From positions 1-37,111 of the forward strand of contig CAYZSE010000012.1 in the NCBI GenBank assembly GCA_964481035.1: 37,111 nucleotides of DNA, read 5' to 3'. The position numbers and the translations under genes are program-made. This stretch comes from JAAAPF01 sp964481035 (GTDB lineage: Bacteria; Pseudomonadota; Alphaproteobacteria; Geminicoccales; Geminicoccaceae). Shown here one piece after another: positions 16,268 to 24,288 of the stretch. Below the pieces are notes generated by a model, which saw only the letters and a program-made list of their open reading frames with translations, did no database searches and was not told the origin of the DNA. Position 1 is the first letter of the stretch; each line of letters begins with the position of its first letter.

Positions 16268-17488
16268 GTGGACGTTCATGCCCCGGCCGACGAGGCGGAC
16301 CTCGCCGACGTCGTCCGGCAAGCCCGGGCCGCGGCGTGCGCCGTCGAGATCGAGGGAGGCGGCAGCCGCAAGGGCTTCGGCCGGCCCGTCCAGGCCGCCG
16401 CGACCTTGAGCCTGAAGGAGCTCAAGGGCATCACGCTCTACGAGCCCGGCGAGTTGGTGGTCCGCGCCTGGGCCGGCACGCCCGTGGCCGAGCTCGAGGC
16501 GGCGCTCGCCGAGGCCGGCCAGATGCTGCCCTTCGATCCGCCCGACTGGTGCGATCTCCTCGGCACCGGCGCGGCGTCGCCGACCCTGGGCGGGCTCGTC
16601 GCGACCAACGCGTCGGGGCCCGCCCGCATCGCCCGGGGCGCGCTCAGGGACAGCCTGATCGGCGTCCGCTTCGTCGACGGCGAGGGCACCGTCATGCGCT
16701 CGGGCGGCCGGGTCATGAAGAACGTGACGGGCCTCGATCTCGTCAAGCTCAGCGCCGGCGCGCACGGCACGCTCGGCGTCTTGACCGAGGTCACGTTCAA
16801 GGTTCTGCCGCGGCCCGAGCGGCAGATCACCCTGGCGCTCGTCGGGCTTTCCCCCGCCGATGCCGGCGCGGCGATGACCGCCGCGATGGCGAGCCCGCTC
16901 GAGGTCTCGGCCGCCGCCTACCTGCCCGCCGCCGCGGTCGCGGGCTCGGCCGTGCCCGCCTTGGCGAGCCTCGGCGCGAGCGCCGTGCTGCTCCGCCTGG
17001 AGCACTTCACGGACTTTTTGCCGGGCCGTGCGAAGCGCCTCGCCGAGAGCCTCTTGGGGCACGGCGAGGCGTGCGCGATCGACGATGCGCCGAGCCGGGC
17101 GCTGTGGGCCGAGATCCGCGACGTGCGTCCGCTGATCGCGCCGCCAAGCCGCGCGATCTGGCGGATCTCCACCGCTCCTGCCGCCGGGACGGCCCTCTAC
17201 GAGAACCTGGCGGACGCGCTCGGCGCGACCGGGTTCCTGGACTGGAGCGGCGGGCTCCTCTGGCTCGCGGTCGAGGCGGCCGACGACGCGGGCGCCGCCG
17301 TGGTGCGGCCGGCCGTTCGAGCCCTCGGGGGGCATGCCACCCTCGTCCGGGCGCCCGTCGCCACCCGCGCGGCCGTCGACGTCTTCGAGCCGCCGGCCGC
17401 ACCCGTCATGGCGCTCACCCGGCGCCTCAAGGAGAGCTTCGATCCGGCCCGAGTGCTCAATCCGGGACGCATGTACGCAGGCGTGTGA
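16268..17488 (+). CDS. glcE: Glycolate oxidase FAD-binding subunit GlcE
   Basis: A 406-residue protein with the PCMH FAD-binding fold but without the long GlcD C-terminal domain, as in GlcE. Matching segments are EGGGSRKGFGRP (about 30-41), LSLKELKGITLYEPGELVVRAWAGTP, and the FAD region GTGAASPTLGGLVATNASGPARI (about 98-120), followed by GRVMKNVTGLDLVKLSAGAHGTLGV. The C-terminal SFDPARVLNPGRMY is shared by the family. GTG at 16268 lies four bases after the glcD stop, so the two are co-translated. There is no strong Shine-Dalgarno site, consistent with coupling. The third subunit gene glcF, normally next, is missing from this position. Confidence 0.88.
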   Translation: MDVHAPADEADLADVVRQARAAACAVEIEGGGSRKGFGRPVQAAATLSLKELKGITLYEPGELVVRAWAGTPVAELEAALAEAGQMLPFDPPDWCDLLGTGAASPTLGGLVATNASGPARIARGALRDSLIGVRFVDGEGTVMRSGGRVMKNVTGLDLVKLSAGAHGTLGVLTEVTFKVLPRPERQITLALVGLSPADAGAAMTAAMASPLEVSAAAYLPAAAVAGSAVPALASLGASAVLLRLEHFTDFLPGRAKRLAESLLGHGEACAIDDAPSRALWAEIRDVRPLIAPPSRAIWRISTAPAAGTALYENLADALGATGFLDWSGGLLWLAVEAADDAGAAVVRPAVRALGGHATLVRAPVATRAAVDVFEPPAAPVMALTRRLKESFDPARVLNPGRMYAGV

Positions 17489-17617
17489 GGATCGCGCCGC
17501 CGGCCGTCGCGTCCCGCCGCGACCCGGTTGACCGGGCTTCGCCCCTGGGCGAGGAGTAGCGGCTTATCGCCGCGGGTCCGCGACAGGCTCCGGCGCCGCC
17601 GGGAGGGACCACAGCCC

Positions 17618-17989
17618 ATGCGACCGCTCGACGAGCCGACGATCTTGCAACTGCTCGACCCCGAGGAGGCGCTCAAGAGCGTCGTCATCTCCGATCCGAC
17701 GCTGCCCGACAACCCGATGATCTACGTGAGCGAGGAGTTCGAGCGGCAGACCGGCTACGCCGCCGCCGAGGCGATCGGTCACAATTGCCGGTTCCTCCAG
17801 GGCCCCGGGACGGACCCCGACGCCGTGCGGGCGGTGCGCTACGCGCTTCTCGCCGAAACGACCTTCGTGATCGACCTCATCAACTACCGCAAGGACGGGA
17901 CGCCCTTCCTCAACCGCCTGCGCGTGCGCCCGCTGTTCGACGCCGCGGGCGGCCTTCGCTACTTCGCCGGCGTGCAGAACCCGCTCTGA
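17618..17989 (+). CDS. Stand-alone LOV-domain blue-light photoreceptor
   Basis: A 123-residue protein that is almost entirely one LOV (PAS-type) domain. The flavin-binding signature GHNCRFLQGPGTD (54-66) carries the reactive Cys57, which forms the light-induced adduct with FMN. Other typical elements are VVISDPTLPDNPMIYVS (22-38), the FMN-contacting Asn89 and Asn99 around NYRKDGTPFLN, and Gln119 in FAGVQNP. No kinase, GGDEF, HTH or STAS output domain is attached, and only about 20 residues precede the core, so this is a short-LOV type that signals by dimer change or through an unknown partner. ATG at 17618 has GGGAGGG ten bases upstream. It lies 129 bp after glcE and converges with accA. Confidence 0.9.
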   Translation: MRPLDEPTILQLLDPEEALKSVVISDPTLPDNPMIYVSEEFERQTGYAAAEAIGHNCRFLQGPGTDPDAVRAVRYALLAETTFVIDLINYRKDGTPFLNRLRVRPLFDAAGGLRYFAGVQNPL

Positions 17990-18000
17990 GGCCGGCGCGG

Positions 18001-18954
18001 TCACGGCAGCGACGGGGCGAGCCGCCCCATGGCGAGAAACTTCTCCCGGCGCATTCGCCGGCGCTCGGGCGCGGCCAAGGCGACGAGCGGGGTGAGCGCT
18101 GCCGCCACGGCGTCGCCCACGGTGTCGATGGTGGTCGTACGCCCGCGGTGCGCCCCTCCCATCGGCTCGGCCACGATCTCGTCGACGAGCCCGAAGCCGA
18201 GCAGATCCTGGGCCGTCAGCTTCAGGGCCTCGGCGGCGGCGGCGGCCTGATCGGCGCTGCGCCAGAGGATGGCGGCACAACCTTCCGGTGAGATCACCGA
18301 ATAGACGGCGTGCTCGAGCATCAAGATGCGGTCGGCGGTGGCGAGCGCGATGGCGCCGCCCGAGCCGCCCTCGCCGACGATGACCGAGACGATCGGCACG
18401 TTCAGCGAGAGGCTCGCCTCGATGGCGCGGGCAATCGCCTCGGCCTGGCCGCGAGCCTCGGCATCGACCCCGGGATGCGCGCCCGGCGTGTCGACGAAGC
18501 ACAGCACGGGCAGGCCGAAGCGCTCGGCGAGGCGCATGAGCCGAACCGCCTTGCGGTAGCCCTCGGGCCGGGCCATGCCGAAGTTGTGGCGGATACGCTC
18601 ATCGGTGTCGGCCCCCTTCTCGTGGCCGAGAACGACGACGCGGCGACCGCGAAAGCGGCCGAGCCCGCCCTGGATCGCGCGGTCCTCGGCGTAGAGCCGA
18701 TCGCCTGCCAAAGGGGTCCAGTCCTCGACCAGCCGGTCGATGTAGTCCCTGACGTGCGGCCGCTCGGGATGGCGCGCGACCTGCGTCTTCTGCCAGGGCG
18801 TCAGCTTGGCGTAGGTGCGCTCGAGCAGCTTCTGCGCGCGCCCTTCGAGCTTGGCGATCTCGTCGGAGATCTCGAGCTCGCCGCCGTTGGCGAGGTGGCG
18901 GAGCTCCTTGATCTTGCCCTCGAGCTCGGTGATCGGCTTTTCAAAGTCGAGCAA
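18001..18954 (-). CDS. accA: Acetyl-CoA carboxylase carboxyltransferase subunit alpha
   Basis: A 317-residue AccA, the alpha subunit of the carboxyltransferase that transfers CO2 from biotin to acetyl-CoA to give malonyl-CoA for fatty acid synthesis. The N-terminal FEKPITELEGKI and helical segment, then RPHVRDYIDRL, match closely. The core contains GHEKGADTDERIRHNFGMARPEGYRKA, CFVDTPGAHPG and GEGGSGGAIALA with the oxyanion Gly-Gly pairs, followed by YSVISPEGCAAILW. The start is TTG at 18954, favoured by GGGGAG about six bases upstream and by homologues beginning MLDFEKPI. The gene lies downstream of a malyl-CoA lyase gene and converges with the LOV gene, leaving 11 bp between stops. Confidence 0.95.
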   Translation of the reverse strand: MLDFEKPITELEGKIKELRHLANGGELEISDEIAKLEGRAQKLLERTYAKLTPWQKTQVARHPERPHVRDYIDRLVEDWTPLAGDRLYAEDRAIQGGLGRFRGRRVVVLGHEKGADTDERIRHNFGMARPEGYRKAVRLMRLAERFGLPVLCFVDTPGAHPGVDAEARGQAEAIARAIEASLSLNVPIVSVIVGEGGSGGAIALATADRILMLEHAVYSVISPEGCAAILWRSADQAAAAAEALKLTAQDLLGFGLVDEIVAEPMGGAHRGRTTTIDTVGDAVAAALTPLVALAAPERRRMRREKFLAMGRLAPSLP

Positions 18955-19011
18955 TGGGCTCCCCGGATGAGCGCCGCCCGCCCCGACGTCCGGAACGGGC
19001 GCGATGGGCGG

Positions 19012-19995
19012 CTACGCGGCGCCGGCGATCTGGTCGGCCTTGGCGACGAGCGCCTCGGCCTGCTTGATCGAGGCGATGTCGATGAGCCGGCCGTCGAGGC
19101 TCACCGCGCCTTTGCCCTCCTTGGTCGCCTGCGCCATCGCCGCGAGCACGCGGCGCGCCTTCTCGACCTCCTTGGCCGGCGGGCTGAACAGCTCGTTGGC
19201 GAGTTCGATCTGGCTCGGGTGGATGGCCCACTTGCCCTCGCAGCCCAAGACGGCCGAGCGACGGCCCTGGGCGCGGTAACCGTCGGGATCCTTGAAGTCG
19301 CCGAACGGGCCGTCGACCGGGCGCAGGCCCGCCGCCCGCGCGGCGACGACCATCCGCGCGATGGCGTAGTGCCACATGTCGCCCCAGTGGTAGGCGCGCT
19401 CGCCACCGTCCTCGGGCACGTCGGTCAGCACGCCGTAGTCGGGGTTGGGGCCGCCGATCTGGGTGGTCCGCGCCCGGGTCGAGGCGGCGTAGTCGGCAAC
19501 GCCGAAATGCAGGCTCTCGTTCCTCGGGCTGGCCTTGGCGATCTCGTCGATGTTGGCCATGCCGAGCGCGGTCTCGATGATGTGCTCGAAGCCGATCCGT
19601 CTGGTGCGGCCCATCGCGTCCTCGACCTGCGTCACCAGCATGTCGACCGCGTAGACGTCCGCGGCGGTGCCGACCTTGGGGAACATGATGAGGTCGAGGC
19701 GCTCGCCGCCCTGCTCCAGCACGTCGACCACATCGCGATACATGTAATGGGTGTCGAGGCCGTTGACCCGCACGGAGACCGTCTTGCGGCCCCAGTCGAT
19801 CTCGTTGAGCGCGGCGATCACATTCTTGCGCGCCTGCTCCTTCTGGTCCGGGGCGACGGCATCCTCGAGGTCGAGGAAAACGACGTCCGCAGCGGACTTG
19901 GCGGCCTTCTCGAACATCTGGGGGCTGGAGCCCGGGACGGCCAGCTCGGAGCGGTTCAGCCGCGGAGTAGCCTGCTGGACGACGGTGAAACTCAT
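19012..19995 (-). CDS. mcl1: HpcH/HpaI-family malyl-CoA/beta-methylmalyl-CoA lyase
   Basis: A 327-residue CitE-like lyase closely resembling Rhodobacter Mcl1, which cleaves malyl-CoA or beta-methylmalyl-CoA to glyoxylate plus acetyl-CoA or propionyl-CoA. Shared segments are the N-terminal ADVVFLDLEDAVAPD (about 36-50), SVRVNGLDTHYMYRDVVDVLEQGGERLDLIMFPKVG in pieces, and VDGPFGDFKD. The C-terminal KWAIHPSQIELANE and DIASIKQAEA also match. Acidic Mg2+ ligands in the IIETA and FGVADYAAS regions are kept. The long YHWGDMWHYA segment is typical of malyl-CoA lyases and less so of CitE. ATG at 19995 has an excellent GAGGAGG site. It sits between xerD and accA. The choice between the two lyase substrates is inference. 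Confidence 0.85.
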   Translation of the reverse strand: MSFTVVQQATPRLNRSELAVPGSSPQMFEKAAKSAADVVFLDLEDAVAPDQKEQARKNVIAALNEIDWGRKTVSVRVNGLDTHYMYRDVVDVLEQGGERLDLIMFPKVGTAADVYAVDMLVTQVEDAMGRTRRIGFEHIIETALGMANIDEIAKASPRNESLHFGVADYAASTRARTTQIGGPNPDYGVLTDVPEDGGERAYHWGDMWHYAIARMVVAARAAGLRPVDGPFGDFKDPDGYRAQGRRSAVLGCEGKWAIHPSQIELANELFSPPAKEVEKARRVLAAMAQATKEGKGAVSLDGRLIDIASIKQAEALVAKADQIAGAA

Positions 19996-20051
19996 GGGGT
20001 CCTCCTCGAACGGGGCTGGCGGCGACGGGCATCACCGAGGGTGGCCGTGAC

Positions 20052-21017
20052 CTAGCCCTCCGTCGCCCGGTTGTCACCACCCACGCTCGGCCGCGCACGG
20101 CCCAAGGGATGGCACGCGTCGACCGTGGCGCGCAGCTGGCTGCGGTCCAGGTGGGTGTAGATCTCCGTCGTCGCGATGTCGGCGTGCCCGAGCAGGGTCT
20201 GCAGCACCCGCAGATCCATGCCGCGCGCCAGCAGGTGCGTGGCGAAGGCGTGGCGCAGGACGTGCGGGGAGACGCGCTCCGGCGCGATGCCGACCTCGCA
20301 CGCCAGCCCCTTGACCAGCTGGAGGATGCGCTGCCGGGTGAGATAGCCCTGGCGGGCCCGCGAGGGGAACAGCCAGCCGCGGTCGACCGGCGCGGCCGCA
20401 AACATGGGCCGAACCCGCAGATAGCGCGCGAAGGCTTCGAGCGCCCGGCTGCCGAGCGGCACGATGCGCTCGCGGCCGCCCTTGCCACGCACCCGCACGA
20501 GCGTCTCGGCCGTGTCCACCTGCTGCAGCTCCAGGCCGACGAGCTCGCTCACCCGCAGCCCGGAGCCGTAGAGCAGCTCCAAGATGCAGGCGAGGCGCAG
20601 CCCGCGCGGGCCTTCCGCCCGATGCGCAGCCAGGATCAGCCGATCGACCTCGGCCTCGTCGAGCACCCGCGGCAGCGGACGATCGAGGCGCGGTGCGTCG
20701 AGCTGGCGGGTCGGATCGTCGGGCCGCCAGCCGTCGACGACGAGAAAGCGGTAGAATTGGCGCAGCGCCGAGAGATGGCGCCGGGTCGAGCGCTCGGCGT
20801 AGCCCGCGCCGTGCAGCTCCGCGAGGTAGCGGCGCACCAGCGGAGCCGAGGCGGCGTCGCTGGCCACGCCTTCGTCGGCGCAGAACGCGGCGTAGCGCTG
20901 GAGGTCGCGGCGGTAGGCGTCGATCGTGTTGGCGGCGGCGCCGCGCTCGGCGCCGAGCATGTCCAAGAAGGCGTCGACGGCCGGGCCGACGGCGGGCTCA
21001 GCGCGGGAAGCGCGCAT
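20052..21017 (-). CDS. xerD: Tyrosine recombinase XerD
   Basis: A 321-residue tyrosine recombinase that, with XerC, resolves chromosome dimers at dif during division. The N-terminal SAM-like core-binding domain (about 10-95) carries TIDAYRRDL and a final HLSALRQFYRFLV. The catalytic domain shows the full set: Arg155 (GSGLRVSEL), Lys179 (RGKGGRER), His252 and Arg255 (HVLRHAFATHLL), His278 (LGHADIATT) and nucleophile Tyr287 (IYTH). XerD rather than an integron or phage integrase is supported by its place beside accA, aroK and aroB, a setting typical of alphaproteobacteria, and by the typical length. Its ATG overlaps the 3' end of a small membrane ORF by 20 bp, with GAGGAG upstream. Confidence 0.92.
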   Translation of the reverse strand: MRASRAEPAVGPAVDAFLDMLGAERGAAANTIDAYRRDLQRYAAFCADEGVASDAASAPLVRRYLAELHGAGYAERSTRRHLSALRQFYRFLVVDGWRPDDPTRQLDAPRLDRPLPRVLDEAEVDRLILAAHRAEGPRGLRLACILELLYGSGLRVSELVGLELQQVDTAETLVRVRGKGGRERIVPLGSRALEAFARYLRVRPMFAAAPVDRGWLFPSRARQGYLTRQRILQLVKGLACEVGIAPERVSPHVLRHAFATHLLARGMDLRVLQTLLGHADIATTEIYTHLDRSQLRATVDACHPLGRARPSVGGDNRATEG

Positions 21018-21138
21018 CGGGCAGGGTCTCCTCGACGCGCTGCTCCGGTACCGGGATGTCCCAGGCGAGAAGGAAGAGGCCGGTACCGACGACGAGGACG
21101 GCGAGGACGAGGAGCAGCCATCGGGTCAAGGCGGGCAT
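20998..21138 (-). CDS. Small single-span membrane protein upstream of xerD
   Basis: A 46-residue reading frame on the minus strand. One hydrophobic segment (about residues 7-25, WLLLVLAVLVVGTGLFLLA) is flanked by an N-terminal Arg and followed by a short tail DIPVPEQRVEETLPDARFPR, so the tail probably faces the periplasm. Its last 20 bases overlap the xerD start, and the xerD ribosome site lies inside it. This suggests coupled translation. I recall small proteins of this form, with a Pro-rich tail ending in 'P..rFP', between xerD and aroK in other alphaproteobacteria, which favours a real gene; function is unknown. Its own Shine-Dalgarno site is weak. Confidence 0.65.
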   Translation of the reverse strand: MPALTRWLLLVLAVLVVGTGLFLLAWDIPVPEQRVEETLPDARFPR

Positions 21139-21203
21139 CCGCTGCGCGCTGGATTCAGGGACGAGGTGACCGCGAGGGGCGCGACGTGCGACCGTCGTCG
21201 CCC

Positions 21204-21234
21204 CTTGCCGACGCCCCCTCGTCCGCGCTTATAT
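21204..21234 (+). promoter_or_regulatory. Possible aroK promoter
   Basis: CTTGCC (21204-21209) and TTATAT (21229-21234) resemble the alphaproteobacterial CTTGAC/CTATAT pattern but are 19 bases apart, a little long. The site lies 38 bp upstream of the aroK start in the only region between the divergent xerD and aroK operons. Confidence 0.3.
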
Positions 21235-21272
21235 CCGCGGGTCATCGTCGGTTCAACGGACGCTTCACCATC

Positions 21273-21842
21273 GTGCAGGACGCCCCGCACCCGTCTCGGC
21301 CCCCAACCGGCCGACCCGCGCGGCCGCTCGTGCTCGTGGGCCTGATGGGCGCCGGCAAGACCGCGGTGGGCAAGCGCGTCGCGCAGGAGCTGGGCGTCGC
21401 CTTCGTCGACAGCGATCACGCCATCGAGGAGGCGGCGGGCATGACCATCGCCGACATCTTCGAGACCTACGGCGAGACCGAGTTCCGGGCGGTCGAGCGC
21501 CGGGTCATCAAGCGCCTGCTGGAGAACTCCGAGGTCGGCGTGCTCGCGCTCGGCGGCGGGGCCTTCATGGACCCGCAGACCCGTGCGCTCGTGCTCGCCT
21601 GCGGGCACGTCGTCTGGCTCAAGGCGGACCTCGACGTGCTGGTCGAACGGACGGCGCGCAAGCCGGGCAAGCGGCCGCTGCTCGCCCAGGGCGAGCCGCG
21701 GCGCGTCCTCGCCGAGCTGATGGCCGTGCGCGAGCCGATCTACGCCCTCGCCCACGACACGGTCATCAGCGGCACGGGGCCGCTCGCCGAGGTGATCGCG
21801 CACATCGCCGCCAAGGCCTGCCGCGCGGACGACCGGCCTTGA
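21273..21842 (+). CDS. aroK: Shikimate kinase
   Basis: A 189-residue shikimate kinase that phosphorylates shikimate with ATP in the chorismate pathway. The Walker A loop is GLMGAGKTAVGKRVA (about 23-37). The shikimate-binding DSDHAIEEAAGMTIADIF follows, with conserved Arg in EFRAVERRVI. GGGAF marks the substrate loop, and the lid region includes RKPGKRPLL. A GTG start at 21273 gives an N-terminus (about 17 Pro/Arg-rich residues before the core) common in alphaproteobacteria. No strong ribosome site is visible, so the exact start is uncertain. Its stop overlaps the aroB TTG start by four bases (TTGA), coupling the two consecutive-pathway enzymes. Confidence 0.93.
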   Translation: MQDAPHPSRPPTGRPARPLVLVGLMGAGKTAVGKRVAQELGVAFVDSDHAIEEAAGMTIADIFETYGETEFRAVERRVIKRLLENSEVGVLALGGGAFMDPQTRALVLACGHVVWLKADLDVLVERTARKPGKRPLLAQGEPRRVLAELMAVREPIYALAHDTVISGTGPLAEVIAHIAAKACRADDRP

Positions 21843-22933
21843 ACCCGCCCTCGACCGTACCCGTCCCTCTCGGCGCGCGGGGTTACGACGTGGTCGTGGG
21901 CGAGGGCCTGCTGGAGCAGGCCGGCGATCGGGTCGCCGAAGCACTCGGCCCGTGCCGGCTGGTCGTCGTGGCGGACGAGGCGCTCGGAGCGACGCCGCAT
22001 CTCGGCCGGCTGCGATCGGCGCTCGATGCGCCGGTCCTCACCGTCGAGCCCGGCGAAGGCTCGAAGTCGCCCGAGCGCTACCTTCGCTTGATGGACGAGC
22101 TGTTGGCGCTGCGTCCCGACCGCGAGACCGCGATCGTGGCGTTCGGCGGCGGCGTGATCGGCGATCTCGCGGGCTTCGCCGCGGCGACGCTGCTGCGCGG
22201 CGTGCGCTACGTGCAGGTGCCGACCACGCTGCTCGCCCAGGTCGACAGCTCGGTCGGCGGCAAGACGGGCATCAACGCCCGCCACGGCAAGAACCTCATC
22301 GGCGCCTTCCACCAGCCGGCGCTGGTCCTGGCCGACCTCGGCACGCTCGCCACCCTGCCGGCGCGCGAGCGTCGCGCCGGCTACGCCGAGGTCGTCAAGT
22401 ACGGGCTCTTGGGCGATGCCGCCTTTTTCGCCTGGCTGGAGACGCACGGCGCCGCAGCGCTCGCGGGCGACGGCGAGGCGCTGCGGCGCGTCGTGGTCAC
22501 GTCGGTCGCCGCCAAGGCTGCCATCGTCGTCGCCGACGAGGAGGAACGCTCGGACCGCCGCGCGCTCTTGAACCTCGGCCACACCTTCGCTCATGCCTAC
22601 GAGGCGTTGACCGGCTACGGCGCGACCCTGCTGCACGGCGAGGCGGTGGCGCTCGGGCTCGTCGAGGCGTTCCGCCTTTCGCACCGCCTGGGGCTCTGTC
22701 CCGCGGCGGACGTCGCGCGCGTCGAGGCGCACCTCGCACAGGTGGGCCTCACCCACTGCCGCAGCGGCCTGCCCCCTTGCGCCCCCGAGGCGGTGCTCGC
22801 GGCGATGCGCGCCGACAAGAAGGCCCTCGGCGGGCGGCTGGCGTTCATCCTGGTGCGCGGCATCGGCGCCGCTTTCGTCAGCCGCGACGTGCCGGAGGAG
22901 CTGTTGCTCGACCACCTGCGCGACGCATCATGA
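21839..22933 (+). CDS. aroB: 3-dehydroquinate synthase
   Basis: A 364-residue NAD- and metal-dependent 3-dehydroquinate synthase, converting DAHP to 3-dehydroquinate in the shikimate pathway. EPGEGSKSPE (about 66-75), GGGVIGDLAGFAAATLLRG (about 101-119), the nucleotide/phosphate loop VPTTLLAQVDSSVGGKTGIN, and the metal-binding Glu/His set in GYAEVVKYG, NLGHTFAHAYE and LLHGEAVALG are all present. Length is normal. The TTG start at 21839 overlaps the aroK stop; it reproduces the usual N-terminus a few residues before VPVPLGARGYDVVVG. The transporter gene follows after 13 bp. Confidence 0.95.
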   Translation: MNPPSTVPVPLGARGYDVVVGEGLLEQAGDRVAEALGPCRLVVVADEALGATPHLGRLRSALDAPVLTVEPGEGSKSPERYLRLMDELLALRPDRETAIVAFGGGVIGDLAGFAAATLLRGVRYVQVPTTLLAQVDSSVGGKTGINARHGKNLIGAFHQPALVLADLGTLATLPARERRAGYAEVVKYGLLGDAAFFAWLETHGAAALAGDGEALRRVVVTSVAAKAAIVVADEEERSDRRALLNLGHTFAHAYEALTGYGATLLHGEAVALGLVEAFRLSHRLGLCPAADVARVEAHLAQVGLTHCRSGLPPCAPEAVLAAMRADKKALGGRLAFILVRGIGAAFVSRDVPEELLLDHLRDAS

Positions 22934-22946
22934 GCGCCCCACCCCG

Positions 22947-24224
22947 ATGATCTCCTCGCTGGTCGCGCTGATCGTGCTGCTCGTCCTGTCCGGGCTCACC
23001 TCGGGAACGGAGACGGCGATGACCGCGGTCTCGCGCGGCCGCATCTCCGCGCTCGCCAACGAAGGCAGCCGCCGCGCGCAGATGACCCGCCGCCTGCTGG
23101 AGGAGCGCGAGCGCCTGATCAGCACGCTGCTGATCGGCAACAATCTCTGGAACATCCTCGCCGCGGCGCTCGCGACCGACCTCTTCTTGCGGCTGGTGGG
23201 CGAGGCCGGCGTCGCCGTCGCCACGCTGGTCATGACCGTGCTGGTCGTCATCTTCGGCGAGGTCCTGCCCAAGACCTACGCCATCCGGCACCCGGAAGCC
23301 TATGCGATGACGGTGGCGCCGGCGCTGCGCGGCGCGGTCGCCCTGCTCACGCCGGTGACCAAGATCCTCGGCTGGGTGATCAACCTCATGCTCAAGGCGG
23401 TCGGCGCGCCGACCAGCGCCGCGCCGCTCGCCCCGGCCTACGAGGAGATCCGCAGCCAGATCGAGCTGCACAAGCAAGAGGGCGAGATCGCCAAGCACGA
23501 CCGTGACATGCTCGGCGGCATCCTCGACCTCGCCGAGGTGTCCGTCGCCGACATCATGACGCACCGCCGCGACATGGTGACCATCGACGTCGGCCTCGAT
23601 CTCGACGAGGTCGTGAAGACCGTCGAGGACAATCCCTTCACCCGCTATCCCGTCTGGCGCGGCGAGCCGGACCAGATCATCGGCTACCTGCACGCCCGCG
23701 ACCTGCTCCTCGCGGTGAGGCGGGCGGCCGCCGACGGCAGCGAGGTCGACATCGGCGCGCTCTTGACCGAGCCCTGGTTCATTCCCGACACGACGTCGCT
23801 GAAGCACCAGCTTCTGGCCTTTCGCCAACGCCGCCAGCATCTGGCGATGGTCGTCGACGAGTACGGCTCGCTGATGGGGCTGGTCACGCTCGAGGACATC
23901 ATCGAGGAGATCGTCGGCGACATCATCGACGAGAAGGACGTCGAGGTGCCGGGCGTGCGGGTCCAGGCCGACGGCTCGATGCTGGTCGACGGCCGAATCA
24001 CCGTGCGCGATCTCAATCGCCAGTTCGACTGGCGCCTGCCCGACGACGAGGCGGCGACCATCGCCGGGCTCGTCATCCACGAGGCCCAGCGTATCCCCGA
24101 GGTCGGCCAAGCCTTCACCTTTCACGGCTTTCGCTTCGAGGTGAAGGCGAAGAAGGGTCACCAGCTCACCCGCCTGCGCCTCGTCCCGCCGGCGAACGCG
24201 GCCACCGCCGAAGACGAGCGCTGA
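22947..24224 (+). CDS. CNNM/CorC (HlyC) family transporter with CBS pair
   Basis: A 425-residue membrane protein of the CorB/CNNM family linked to Mg2+ (or Co2+) transport. The N-terminal DUF21 domain has three to four TM segments (about 1-140), with SGTETAMTAVSRGRI, IGNNLWNILAAALAT and VIFGEVLPKTYAIRHPE as landmarks. A CBS pair follows (about 190-335), including VADIMTHRRDMVTID and HLAMVVDEYGSLMGLVTLEDIIEEIVGDI, then a C-terminal CorC_HlyC domain (about 345-415) with DGRITVRDLNRQFDW. The older 'haemolysin' label is not supported. It follows aroB by 13 bp in the same direction, as in many alphaproteobacteria. Confidence 0.92.
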   Translation: MISSLVALIVLLVLSGLTSGTETAMTAVSRGRISALANEGSRRAQMTRRLLEERERLISTLLIGNNLWNILAAALATDLFLRLVGEAGVAVATLVMTVLVVIFGEVLPKTYAIRHPEAYAMTVAPALRGAVALLTPVTKILGWVINLMLKAVGAPTSAAPLAPAYEEIRSQIELHKQEGEIAKHDRDMLGGILDLAEVSVADIMTHRRDMVTIDVGLDLDEVVKTVEDNPFTRYPVWRGEPDQIIGYLHARDLLLAVRRAAADGSEVDIGALLTEPWFIPDTTSLKHQLLAFRQRRQHLAMVVDEYGSLMGLVTLEDIIEEIVGDIIDEKDVEVPGVRVQADGSMLVDGRITVRDLNRQFDWRLPDDEAATIAGLVIHEAQRIPEVGQAFTFHGFRFEVKAKKGHQLTRLRLVPPANAATAEDER

Positions 24225-24233
24225 GCGCCGGCG

Positions 24234-24288
24234 GTGCCCTCGTCGGGGCCGTGGGTGCGAGGTCGTCGCGGCGCTCGGCGGCCGGCGA
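24234..24288. repeat. Left 55-bp copy flanking assembly gap
   Basis: Begins gtgccctcgtcggggccgtg and ends at the first N. It is identical over 55 bases to 24389-24443 on the other side of the gap. The copy lies just after the CorC-type gene's stop. Confidence 0.95.

Noticed and set aside
20052..21017. Phage or integron integrase marking a mobile island
   Set aside because: Residues, length and the neighbourhood (accA, aroK, aroB) all point to chromosomal XerD; no other mobile genes are present.
22947..24224. Haemolysin annotation for the CNNM/CorC gene
   Set aside because: The DUF21-CBS-CorC architecture is that of a magnesium-related transporter; nothing supports a toxin role.
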